From contig CM053327.1 in NCBI GenBank assembly GCA_028583605.1, positions 36,143,126 to 36,207,125 of the forward strand: a stretch of DNA of 64,000 nucleotides. The letters are read 5' to 3'. Both the position numbers and the translations under genes were made by a program. A model generated the notes under the pieces. It did no database searches, had not been told where the DNA came from, and worked only from the letters and a program-made list of their open reading frames with translations. The DNA is from Dastarcus helophoroides (taxonomy: Eukaryota; Arthropoda; Insecta; Coleoptera; Bothrideridae). This document shows positions 48,322-59,974 of the stretch, piece after piece (the stretch's first letter is position 1; the number at the start of each line of letters is the position of its first letter).

Positions 48322-48930
48322 ATATAAAAATACGAATGAAATAGACAACATTTGATAAAATTATGACAATTCACAGTGAATTATTTTAATATTTTATGCA
48401 TCAGCAATAGAAAAGTAAATTTTGTGAAATTCAGCTAAATGTTTACAAAATGCTTCAGATTCTTATCGGATATTTTAAACGTTTTTCTCAAGTAAACACG
48501 CGGACAGAATGGGCTCGGATATAGGAAAATTCCTGGAAGATCGTGTGTGCTGACTTATTGACGTTTTTAATACGGGCGTGATAAAATTCCACTGCTTCTC
48601 ATGATGTGGGTTTCACGATTGTTTATGGTCCGTTCGACTCAGGACGCAAGCTTTTTCTAAAAAAAAATATGTTATTTAATCCATCAGCAACATTTTGTCA
48701 ATATTGCAATACGCTTCTTGGAGCAGAAGCCACATCTGTTCGGTTAGGCTTATAAAGATTTTTTGTTCGAATAAAAAAAACCGAAACTATAGTTGTGGTG
48801 GTAAATATTTTGAACTTTGGCACGTTTAACTGTTTAATTACAGAACATTTTATAGTTATTTGTCGGAAAAAACTCATTAAAAACTTTAAAAAAGTTAAGT
48901 GTTTCATAAATACTTTTGTAGATTTTTTAT
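48322..48930. other. Unassigned sequence between repeat domains
   Basis: No recognised gene. The frames at 48698-48907 and 48795-49025 overlap on opposite strands and have no domain. Confidence 0.4.
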
Positions 48931-49139
48931 GTAAGAGTAATTCGCAGGCAAGTTATATGGAAATAATATTCAAGTATTATCTAACAGTCGTCCTTAAACA
49001 AGAATTGGCTGAAAGTCAATCTTAAACGTGAATTACCTAAGCATTATTAAAAAGCGATTACACAAAAGTAACTTTTAGATTACAATATATAATAATGATT
49101 CTTGAAGGAGAATTATCGTTTTAATAAAACTCTTATACT

Positions 49140-49685
49140 GACTAATAGACAACACACAGTCTAAACGGGTGACTCTACACGAATGAAATTTTGCACACGA
49201 AGGTTACGTATAAGGTATGTGAGCATTAAGAAAAGATTTTTCAAAATTCAACTTCTAAGGGTTTAAAAATGGGCACTGAAACCCTAAAAGAGGTAGACAA
49301 TAAATAATACCTTCTCTATGCCACTGAAAGTAATTGGCGTTAACTCATCGCTTTGACGTATGACATTCTCGCCAATGTGCGGCGATGTTTATTTTGCTTA
49401 TCGCATTTCTTATCCGTGTGGCCATGCGGCGGTAAAACAGGAAAACTGCTGCAGAACGAAATAACGTTGATAATACATGACGTCGTTTTAAACACAATTT
49501 GACAGATTCAAGGGTGTTGATGTATCAAAATAGAAATGTCGACCGGAGAAGAAAAAGATTCAAAACACACGAGGTGAAAAGGAGAATATGCGCAGAGCAA
49601 GTTACCCAAAAATTAACTTCTTAAAGTTTGAGAAAAATCTAATGGTTTCTGAAATGTAATCTGATCGGGTACACGGCTAGTATTA
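49140..49685. mobile_element. Helitron-like remnant ending gtacacggctagt
   Basis: Contains actgactaatagacaacaca, attttgcacacgaag, gtgagcattaagaaaagatt and aaaaatgggcactgaaacc in the same order as the scrap at 23830. It ends gggtacacggctagta at about 49667-49682, a CTAGT-type end often seen on insect Helitron-like elements. It sits inside the TAATTCT domain. Confidence 0.5.
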
Positions 49686-50224
49686 GAATAATTCTTAAAC
49701 CAGAATTATTTAAAAATAATTCTTAAACGAGATTTACCGAAAAAAGTTGTTGCACGAAAAATATCTCACACAAATCTCAAACAAGAAATATACAAAAATA
49801 ATTATCGAATAAAATTCTTAAGGCAGAAATATCTAAACAAAATTTTTATTACAACATAATTACGAAGAAATAACTTTTAAGCTAGAATCATATAAGAACA
49901 ATTATTAAACGAGAATTATCTAAAAATAATTATAAAATATGATTTAACCTAAAGTAATATTATTGCAAAAGAGTTACTTTAAGCAATTTGCAAACAAGAA
50001 AATACACAAAATAATACTCGAAAATTTTTTAGAGATAATTATTTAAATCTAAGTCTTAAACAAAAATTATCTAGAAATTATTCTCAAATGAGAAACAATT
50101 TGAAAATACTCCTACGAGAAATACCCAAAGATATTTCGAGCGGGAATTCTCCAAAAGTAATTCTTAAGTGAAAATTATTTAAAATTTTTTCTCAAGCAAG
50201 AATTATCAAAAAATATTACTTAAT

Positions 50225-53200
50225 CAAGAATTGTTGTCAGGAGAAAATTAACTGAAGGTCCTTAAACGATAATTACCTAAGAGTAATACTTCAAACGAGA
50301 ATGACCAAATAGTAATTCTTAAACGAGAATTACTTAATCAAAAATTGATATCAGGAGAAAATTACCTAAAGGTCCTTAACCGATAATTATCCAAGAGTGA
50401 TACTTTAAAAGGGAATTACCAAAGAGTAATTCTTAAACGAGAATTACGAAATAGTAATTCTTAAACGAGAATTACCAAATAGTAATTCTTAAACGAGAAT
50501 TACTTAATCAAGGATTGTTATCAGGAGAAAATTACATGAAGGTCCTTTAACGATAATTATCCAAGAGTAATACTTTAAACGAGAATGACCAAATAGTAAT
50601 TCTTAAACGAGAATTACTTAATCAAGAATTGATATCAGGAGAAAATTACCTGAAGGTCCTTAACCGATAATTATCCAAGAGTAATATTTTGAACGGTAAT
50701 TACCAAAGAGTAATTCTTAAACGAGAATTACGAAATAGTAATTCTTAAACGAGAATTACCAAATAGTAATTCTTAAACGAGAATTACTTAATCAAGGATT
50801 GTTATCAGGAGAAAATTACATGAAGGTCCTTTAACGATAATTATCCAAGAGTAATACTTTAAACGAGAATGACCAAATAGTAATTCTTAAACGAGAATTA
50901 CTTAATCAAGAATTGATATCAGGAGAAAATTACCTGAAGGTCCTTAACCGATAATTATCCAAGAGTAATACTTTAAACGGGAATTACCAAAGAGTAATTC
51001 TTAAACGAGAATTACGAAATAGTAATTCTTAAACGAGAATTACCAAATAGTAATTCTTAAACGAGAATTACTTAATCAAGGATTGTTATCAGGAGAAAAT
51101 TACATGAAGGTCCTTTAACGATAATTATCCAAGAGTAATACTTTAAACGAGAATGACCAAATAGTAATTCTTAAACGAGAATTACTTAATCAAGAATTGA
51201 TATCAGGAGAAAATTACCTGAAGGTCCTTAACCGATAATTATCCAAGAGTAATACTTTAAACGGGAATTACCAAAGAGTAATTCTTAAACGAGAATTACG
51301 AAATAGTAATTCTTAAACGAGAATTACCAAATAGTAATTCTTAAACGAGAATTACTTAATCAAGGATTGTTATCAGGAGAAAATTACATGAAGGTCCTTT
51401 AACGATAATTATCCAAGAGTAATACTTTAAACGAGAATGACCAAATAGTAATTCTTAAACGAGAATTACTTAATCAAGAATTGATATCAGGAGAAAATTA
51501 CCTGAAGGTCCTTAACCGATAATTATCCAAGAGTAATACTTTAAACGGGAATTACCAAAGAGTAATTCTTAAACGAGAATTACGAAATAGTAATTCTTAA
51601 ACGAGAATTACCAAATAGTAATTCTTAAACGAGAATTACTTAATCAAGGATTGTTATCAGGAGAAAATTACATGAAGGTCCTTTAACGATAATTATCCAA
51701 GAGTAATACTTCAAACGAGAATGACCAAATAGTAATTCTTAAACGAGAATTACTTAATCAAGAATTGATATCAGGAGAAAATTACCTAAAGGTCCTTAAA
51801 CGATAATTATCCAAGAGTAATAGTTTAAACGGGAATTACCAAAGAGTAATTCTTAAACAAGAATTACCAAATAGTAATTCTTAAACGAGAATTACCAAAT
51901 AGTAATTCTTAAACGAGAATTACTTAATCAAGGATTGTTATCAGGAGAAAATTACATGAAGGTCCTTAAACGATAATTATCCAAGAGTAATACTTTAAAC
52001 GGGAATCACCAAAGAGTCATTCTTAAATGAGAATTACCAAATAGTAATTCTTAAACGAGAATTACCAAATAGTAATTCTTAATCGAGAATTACTTAATCA
52101 AGGATTGTTATCAGGAGAAAATTACATGAAGGTCCTTTAACGATAATTATCCAAGAGTAATACTTCAAACGAGAATGACCAAATAGTAATTCTTAAACGA
52201 GAATTACTTAATCAAGAATTAATATCAGGAGAAAATTACCTGAAGGTCCTTAAACGATAATTATCCAAGAGTAATACTTTAAACGGGAATTACCAAAGAG
52301 CAATTCTTAAACGAGAATTACCAAATGGTAATTCTTAAACGAGAATTACCAAATAGTAATTCTTAAACGAGAATTACTTAATCAAGGATTGTTATCAGGA
52401 GAAAATTACATGAAGGTCCTTTAACGATAATTATCCAAGAGTAATACTTTAAACGAGAATGACCAAATAGTAATTCTTAAACGAGAATTACTTAATCAAG
52501 AATTGATATCAGGAGAAAATTACCTGAAGGTCCTTAAACGATAATTATCCAAGAGTAATACTTTAAACGGGAATTACCAAAGAGTAATTCTTAAACGAGA
52601 ATTACCAAATAGTAATTCTTAAACGAGAATTACCAAATAGTAATTCTTAAACGAGAATTACTTAATCAAGGATTGTTATCAGGAGAAAATTACATGAAGG
52701 TCCTTTAACGATAATTATCCAAGAGTAATACTTTAAACGAGAATGACCAAATAGTAATTCTTAAACGAGAATTACTTAATCAAGGATTGTTATCAGGAGA
52801 AAATTACATGAAGGTCCTTAAACGATAATTATCCAAGAGTAATACTTTAAACGGGAATCACCAAAGAGTCATTCTTAAACGAGAATTACCAAATAGTAAT
52901 TCTTAAACGAGAATTAACGAATAGTAATTCTTAAACGAGAATTACTTAATCAAGGATTGTTATCAGGAGAAAATTACATGAAATTCCTTTAACGATAATT
53001 ATCCAAGAGTAATACTTTAAACGGGAATTACCAAATAGTAATTCTTAAACGAGAATTACCAAATAGTAATTCTTAAACGAGAATTACCAAATAGTAATTC
53101 TTGAACAAGAATTACTTAATCAAGTATTGTTATCAGCAGAAAATTACATGAAGGTCCTTTAACGATAATTATCCAAGAGTAATACTTTAAACGGGAATTA

Positions 53201-53325
53201 TCAAATAGTAATTCTTAAACGAGAATTACCAAATAGTAATTCTTAAACGAGAATTACCAAATAGTAATTCTTAAACGAGAATTACCAAACAGTAATTCTT
53301 AAACGAGAATTACCTGAAAATAAAA
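50225..53325. repeat. Higher-order tandem array, 284-bp dimer (170 + 114 bp)
   Basis: The phrase tcaggagaaaattac occurs near 50236, 50351, 50521, 50635, 50805, 50919, 51089 and 51203 and onward, with spacing alternating 170 and 114 bp. The 170-bp unit carries three hairpins, the 114-bp unit one, and they differ at fixed positions (gatatcagg with acctgaagg, against gttatcagg with acatgaagg). About ten dimers; strict alternation is lost after about 51770. Copies are nearly identical, so expansion is recent. It is not CRISPR: the units are tandem with no unique spacers. Confidence 0.9.
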
Positions 53326-53640
53326 AAACTAGCATTATCTTAGGTACATATTTCTCCAACAATAAATAAACAAATAATTCGGAAAGTTGAATTACTGAAA
53401 ATGATAATTAAATGAAAATTACCTGAAAGTACTATCAAGGAAATGTACCTGAATATAATTCTTACGTAATAATTTCCCTGGAACAATTCCCATCATCTAA
53501 ATGCAATTTAAAAATCAAAATTATCTAAAAATAATTTTGAAACGTGATTATTTGAAAATTAGTCTTAGAAAGACTTATCTGAAAAATCTTCTTGAACTAG
53601 AATTATATAAAAGAATTTTGTGAAAATAATTCTCCGATTC

Positions 53641-54900
53641 CAATTACGTATACAGTGTGACCCATCGTAGACTACCTACCAGAAAAAATGCCCCAAATTT
53701 CCTATGCGGGGATGCCATCCCCCAAAATATTTCAAATGGGAATGGGGATGAAGCAATACGTCATCAAAAAGAGTTTTTGATTCTCTATAAACTACTTGGG
53801 CTCTATTTTTTGAAACGGGATAAATTTCTCTAGAAGTTACGAACTCTTCAAAGTTTCATTAATACATATTTACTCGAAATGTTCGTGACTTTGGATAGTT
53901 GATTTTTTCACTTAGTGATCAGTAACTTTGTAAAGTTTCTTTACTTAATTTTCCATTGGAAATATCGCCTCTATAGTTCGATTATTTCACTAAAGTGACC
54001 GGACACTCGGTATACGGGTACAGTCGTTGTGTCACGCGCCTAGCTGACTCCAAATCGCAACACGTCGGATATTATGCCGCAGTCAAGACGCCAAATGTGG
54101 AAAATCATTTGATGGCAGGCGACAATGGTTTTATAGAATAAGAAAACACTTTCGCCTCGGTAAATACGTACGACAATATGAAAGTACAAACTCTCCTCCT
54201 TCCCTATATGGTTGTGCCATTATGGACGCCCGGTCACTCGACAAACAAGCTTATAATTTATGCCCATATAAGCTCGAAGGATTTTTACCTAAACGCTCAA
54301 TCTAATATCGCGAAAGCCCAGGAAAAACTCCTAATCGGACAAGGATATTATTTCATCGCCTAGCAGGTGGCACTTTAATCGAACTCCTTCTTCATTCCGC
54401 CTGGGCATGTATATACGTTGCGAGGAAAGTGAAATTTGCATTTTGTTTACGCGCACACCATATATCATATTAATTATAATTAAAATAATTATCTACGAGT
54501 GGGTATATTCAGAGAGATTCTCAGGGAAACTAATATTGCAAATTACGCACAGCTCGGGACCTTTATTAAGCGTGTAAATCATGTCGTAACCTAACCGGGA
54601 ATGATTTTTTCTCTTATGTTGCCATCGGGGACATCCGCGATAAAATAAAGCGGGACGAAGCAAAGTAAAGAGATTTTTTTAACCCATATTGAAAGTTGCA
54701 GATATACGAGATGTCTCAGTGTTAATATCATATACGCGATTATTTTTTTTAATCTATCTACGTAGATTTCCGATGGAAAAAATATTTTCAAATTATATGC
54801 TTTTCTAGCTGTCATTAACTCTAAGTGGCCTTCACATCACTAGATAATGCAGCAGCTGTATCATTGTTTAGGTTATGTATAAATGAAAACGTGCAAATCT
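53641..54900. other. Non-repetitive sequence without recognised genes
   Basis: Includes open frames at 54178-54363 (plus) and 54591-54815 (minus) with no domain and no splice support. I do not call them. Confidence 0.45.
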
Positions 54901-56935
54901 TTAGGTGACTTTAGGTGACTCCAAAAGCCTCAAAAAAGTTCTTGGATGATTCGCTTTTTTCCAGGAAAATAGACCCATTGCATAATATTGTGAAATCGCG
55001 AACTGTGCGAAACATTTTGAAAAAAAACTGAAGAATTCTGAGGGGATCTTAGGCGACCCCGAAAACCTCGAAAAAGTCCTTGGAATATCCACTTTTTTGC
55101 ATGGAAACAGACCTATAGAGATAGCGAACTGCATAATATTGTGAAATGGCGAACAGTGCGAAACATTTTGAAAAAAACTGAAGAATCCTAAGGTGATCTT
55201 AGCTGACCCCGAAAGCCTCGAAAAAGTTCTTGGACGATTCGCTTTCTTGCATGGAAGTAGACTGATAGAGATAGAAAAACCGAAGAATCCTAAGATGATC
55301 TTAGGTGACCCCGAAAACCTCGAAAAAGTCCCTGAACAATTCGCTTTTTCGCATGAAAATAGACCCACAATGATAACGAATTGCATAATAATGTGAAATC
55401 GCGAACACTGCGAAACATTTTAGAAAAAACTGAAGAATCCTAAGGTGATCTTAGGTGACCCCGAAAGCCTCGAAAGAGTGCTTGGAATATTCGCTTTTTT
55501 GCATGGAAATAAAGCTATAGAGATAGCGAATTGCATAATATTGTGAAATCGCGAACAGTGCGAAACATTTTGAAAAAAACTGAAGAATCCTAAGGTGATC
55601 TTAGGTGACCCCGAAAGCCTCGAAAAAGCTCTTGGACGATTCGCTTTCTTGCATGGAAATAGACTTATAGAGATAGCGAATTGAATAATATTGTGAAATC
55701 GCGAACAGTGCGAAACATTTTGAAAAAAAAAACCGAAGAATCCTAAGATGATCTTAGGCGACCCCAAAAGCCTCGAAAAAGTTCTTGGAAGATTCGCTTT
55801 TTCGCATGAAAATAGACCCATAATGATAACGAATTGAATAATAATGTGAAATCGCGAACACTGCGAAACATTTTGAAAAAAACTGAAGAATCCTAAGGTG
55901 ATCTTAGGTGACCTCGAAAGCCTCGAAAGAGTCCTTGGAATATTCGCTTTTTTGCATGGAAATAGACCCAGAGAGATAGCGAATTGCATAATATTGTGAA
56001 ATCGCGAACAGTGCGAAACATTTTGAAAAAAACTGAAGAATCCTAAGGTGATCTTAGGTGACCCCGAAAGCCTCGAAAAAGCTCTTGGACGATTCGCTTT
56101 CTTGCATGGAAATAGACTTATAGAGATAGCGAATTGCATAATATTGTGAAATCGCGAACAGTGCGAAACATTTTGAAAAAAAAACCGAAGAATCCTAAGA
56201 TGATCTTAGGCGACCCCGAAAACCTCGAAAAAGTCCCTGGACAATTCGCTTTTTCGCATAAAAATAGACCCATAATGATAACGAATTGCATAATAATGTG
56301 AAATCGCGAACACTGCGAAACATTTTGGAAAAAACTGAAGAATCCTAAGGTGATCTTAGGTGACCCCGAAAGCCTCGAAAAAGTTCTTGGACGATTCGCT
56401 TTTTCACATGAAAATAGACCCATAATGATAACGAATTGAATAATAATGTGAAATCGCGAACACTGCGAAACATTTTGAAAAAAACTGAAGAATCCTAAGG
56501 TGATCTTAGGTGAACCCGAAAGCCTCGAAAGAGTCCTTGGAATATTCGCTTTTTTGCATGGAAATAGACCCAGAGAGATAGCGAATTGGATAATATTGTG
56601 AAATCGCGAACAGTGCGAAACATTTTGAAAAAAACTGAAGAATCCTAAGGTGATCTTAGGTGACCCCAAAAGCCTCGAAAAAGTTCTTGGACGATTAGCT
56701 TTTTTGCATGGAAATAGACTTATAGAGATAGCGAATTACATTGTATTGTGAAATCGCGAACAGTGCGAAAGATTTTGAAAAAAAATGAAGAATACTAAGG
56801 TGATATTAGGTGCCCTCGAAAGCCTCGAAAAAGTCCTTGGACAATTCGCTTTTTCACACGAAAATAGACCCATGGTGATAACGAATTGCATAATAATGTG
56901 AAATCGTGAACACTGCAAAACATTTTGAAAATAAC
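54901..56935. repeat. Satellite array, ~150-bp unit, about 13 copies
   Basis: gcgaacagtgcgaaacatttt and variants recur near 54997, 55151, 55401, 55552, 55703, 55853, 56009, 56153, 56304, 56454, 56604, 56756 and 56906. Most spacings are 150 bp; one unit near 55260 is ~100 bp. Because 150 is a multiple of three, the minus strand stays open over several units (54901-55386, 55420-56139, 56118-56669, 56736-56969), spelling a repeating 50-residue string with SRLSGSPKITLGFFSFFQ and CSRFHNI. No start context, splice signal or known domain supports translation. Confidence 0.88.
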
Positions 56936-59900
56936 TGGGTGTAAGTGATATGAAGTGGGTAATATTCAAATGAGATTTTCCGATGACCTCTACAAACGAA
57001 TTTTGTGAATCTATGAGAACAACACGTGATGACGATGAAACCTTCTTAAAATAACCGACGAATTAAAAACGGAATGGGATTGTTCAAAACGGGACATATG
57101 GACAATAAAGGTTTTAAAATTCAGCAGGATCGAATAAATTCATTAAGTTCGAGCTAGCGGCGATCGAAGAAATGTTTTTTTTTCTTCTGTTATATGAAAC
57201 TCGTTATTAAACAAAAAAATGAGGTTTCATTGTAGGTGGTCCCCAAGTTAATATCTGAATAAAACTTTGCAAAAATTTTTAGCATTAACAAAATATGAGG
57301 CGAAAAAGTTGGCGCTTGACAAATCACCGTGTCCATCTTTTGTATTTGGCATTTTAAGAATTAAACGCCCAATTTGATATAATAAAGCGGCCACAATTAT
57401 TACGATCTCCCATAGACGGTGAATTTTTTCTATCGTTGGAAGAATCATCTCGCAACAATAGCCGCATAAGTGAGAGTGTGAAAGAGACGAAATGATTAAA
57501 GTAACAGCATCCTGATTGAAAGCCTGGGGCATTCTCTAAGAACAAACGTCCTTGCGGTCGCAGATGGTGCATTTGACCTGTCGTCGGCACCTGACGTCAA
57601 AATCATTTCATATTTTACCATAAGTCTAATTTTGTACATCAAAACCAACGATCCGCGATCCACTCGAGTGGTACTGTGAGCCATTATGCTTTGAATAACC
57701 TGAATAATTAGCCACTGAAGAATCAGGAATTTATAGACGGTTTTAGTGGAAGATGCAAGATAATACGTGGTAATATGAATTCAATTATCCGGTTTAATAC
57801 TTTACAAAGTATTAGTAAAACTAGATTGTAAATAAGCTATAATTAGTATTAATTTCTGAAATCAAGTGCACTATAAATTTCTGGATAATATCTAGCGAAT
57901 CCAGAACCATAGGTGGTTACTAATAAACATTTAATTACAATAACATGAATAATTTTCAATATTCATCACAGAAAGCAAATAAAAGGTAAATCCCATGAAA
58001 ACCTGAAGGATCACATGAGCTAGTGTTGACTCCCACTCTTCCAGATATAAATTAAGAATTCGTGTTGCTTTCAAGCGAATGTTGCTAGGCCTGATAAAAA
58101 GAAAATAAGAAAAAACCAAAAACTACCAATGATTCTGATTGGCCATTTTCTAAATTTCTAGAGCATAGCAAATCAGAAATTCTTGTAAGTTTCGTAGAGC
58201 TATTTTTCGATTTTTTTAGCAAAATAGAACAGCTGGAAACAATACAGCTTTATTGTTACTATTTTTACTGTCTTACATCTCCAACTAAACCGAAATGACA
58301 CTTCGGGTTACAAAATCAATCAAGCAATAGAGAAAAGCCCCCGGAGCACCATCTCTTGTATCTGTATTTAATAATGACAGAACCAAACGCCGAGCGGGCC
58401 CATAAAAACCTAACAATTTCGTAATAAACGGTATCAATAAATCGCGTGTCCGTGACGCTCCTCGTGGTGACCGCCACGGGTCCAAACGGCGGATTTACAC
58501 CCTTATTAGTATAACGGATGGGCGGACGGTGTCGTTTTTGTTTGCCGCCAAGATATTTCATTGTAGCGCTCGGTGCGACCTTCTCAACTCGTTAGATAAA
58601 TCAGGAACATCGCCAACAGGAGTTCAACCGGCGTCCTGCCGCTCCGCGACCGCCGCTGAACAACGTCCCGACTTTTTTTCTTCTCCCACCCCCGTTAAGG
58701 GCACAATTACTTTCAGTTGTTGATACTTTAACAGCTACTTTCCTTTCGTCTGTTTTCAGCTAGGTTGCCAAAGAAATCAAAACGGTTATGAGTTTCAAAG
58801 CGGGAAATCTAAACAGGTTGCAGTTGATTCGCGAGTCGTTACGAGGTGAAAAATGAGTTTTTAATGAAACTCGAGATTCTTAAGATTTCATTGTTGGCGA
58901 GGAAAATTAAATTACCCTGTTAATTGACTTACAAGGTGATTTCTTCGAGTAAATCATCATTATTACAACGAGGAATGCGATCGAGATCTCGTCCTTTTTT
59001 TTTGGCTGCAGAAAGGCATTCTTTAAAAGTACGCGATATAATGCATAATGCTATTGTGTACTTTCACTGAATGCGGCGGCTGGAGTACTTCTTTAAAGTA
59101 CTCTCTAACAGCTGGTGCATAACTTGTACAGTTAGGCGGTAGCCGAGAGAAAAGTCTGTTGCATCTCAGATGAATGTGCGTTACGGTAAAGCTCTGCTAA
59201 GAAAGGCGACAATTAGCTTTGAGAGCCAGAATGCATGTAAATTTGTTCTCGAGCTGAAAGTGAAACAGTTCGGGGATTTACAGCGAACAGACTTCCGCGC
59301 CTCCTGGCTACGAAGTGAAGTTTTCTTAGTGGAAAGTAAAACCATTATTTATCACTAAATTAATCATCCCATTGACAACTTAGTGTGATAACTTTGGACT
59401 CATACGTCAGCTTCCTCTATCAGAACAAACTTTTGTTAGGCAACATCTATTTTGGTGTAACTTTTAGTGCCCTCTATCTTCATAAAAACGTGTATAATTT
59501 TATACTTTTTAATGTTCAGTTGTATTTTATAAAAGCAATAATCTCTAGTTGTAATTTTAGTATTTATAGCTGCTTATTAGTAGACGCAACATGGGATATC
59601 TTAATTTAAGCCAATTATGCTAAACACAATATTTAAGGCGTCTTATAACACATATGGTGTTTAAACTTTTATAAAAATTATAAGGTGCGTGATGTTCGAC
59701 CGCAATCACAACCACCGCACATACATTTAGGAAATTTGAAAGAACAACGAGACGAATAAAATTAGCAGCTGTCAAAACGTGATTACCCCCAAGGCTGAAA
59801 TTCAACTTCTTGATTTGTTTCTTGCAAAAGTTACGAGGTGCAATCGATCTAGAAGAAATTATGCGAATGAGAACAAAACGAACAAAGCGGTGATCCATTA

Positions 59901-59974
59901 AAAAATTTGAATATCTAAAGAAATTCAAATCAAGTACACGTACATACATGGTAAAACAAAGTAAAGATATTTGT
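56936..59974. other. Non-repetitive sequence; no gene recognised
   Basis: The open frames at 57248-57684 (three overlapping frames, minus), 58285-58561 (minus) and 59170-59358 (plus) have no family resemblance I can name. 58380-58690 is distinctly more GC-rich, with CpG-containing words such as gaccgccacggg and ctccgcgaccgccgc, and could be a conserved non-coding or promoter-like segment. Confidence 0.45.

Larger units (their letters stand above)
48931..53640. repeat. Palindromic TAATTCTT-type repeat domain, part 2
   Basis: The basic word TAATTCTTAAACGAGAATTA is a 7-bp-arm hairpin with a 6-base loop, present dozens of times. The edges (48931-49130, 49686-50220, 53330-53640) are decayed. The core forms the higher-order array at 50225-53325. 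It shares words with 40340-44640, so both are probably one domain split by later insertions. Confidence 0.85.

Noticed and set aside
50225..53325. CRISPR-like array
   Set aside because: The units are tandem copies with near-identical content in every position, no unique spacers, no cas genes, and the window is eukaryotic.
55420..56669. A repetitive secreted or structural protein gene on the minus strand
   Set aside because: The frames persist because the satellite period is a multiple of three. There is a frame change at 56118-56139, no splice or start evidence and no known domain.
57248..57684. Three overlapping minus-strand frames as exons of a host gene
   Set aside because: No recognisable family, overlapping frames without preference, and no convincing splice pairing; left as unassigned.
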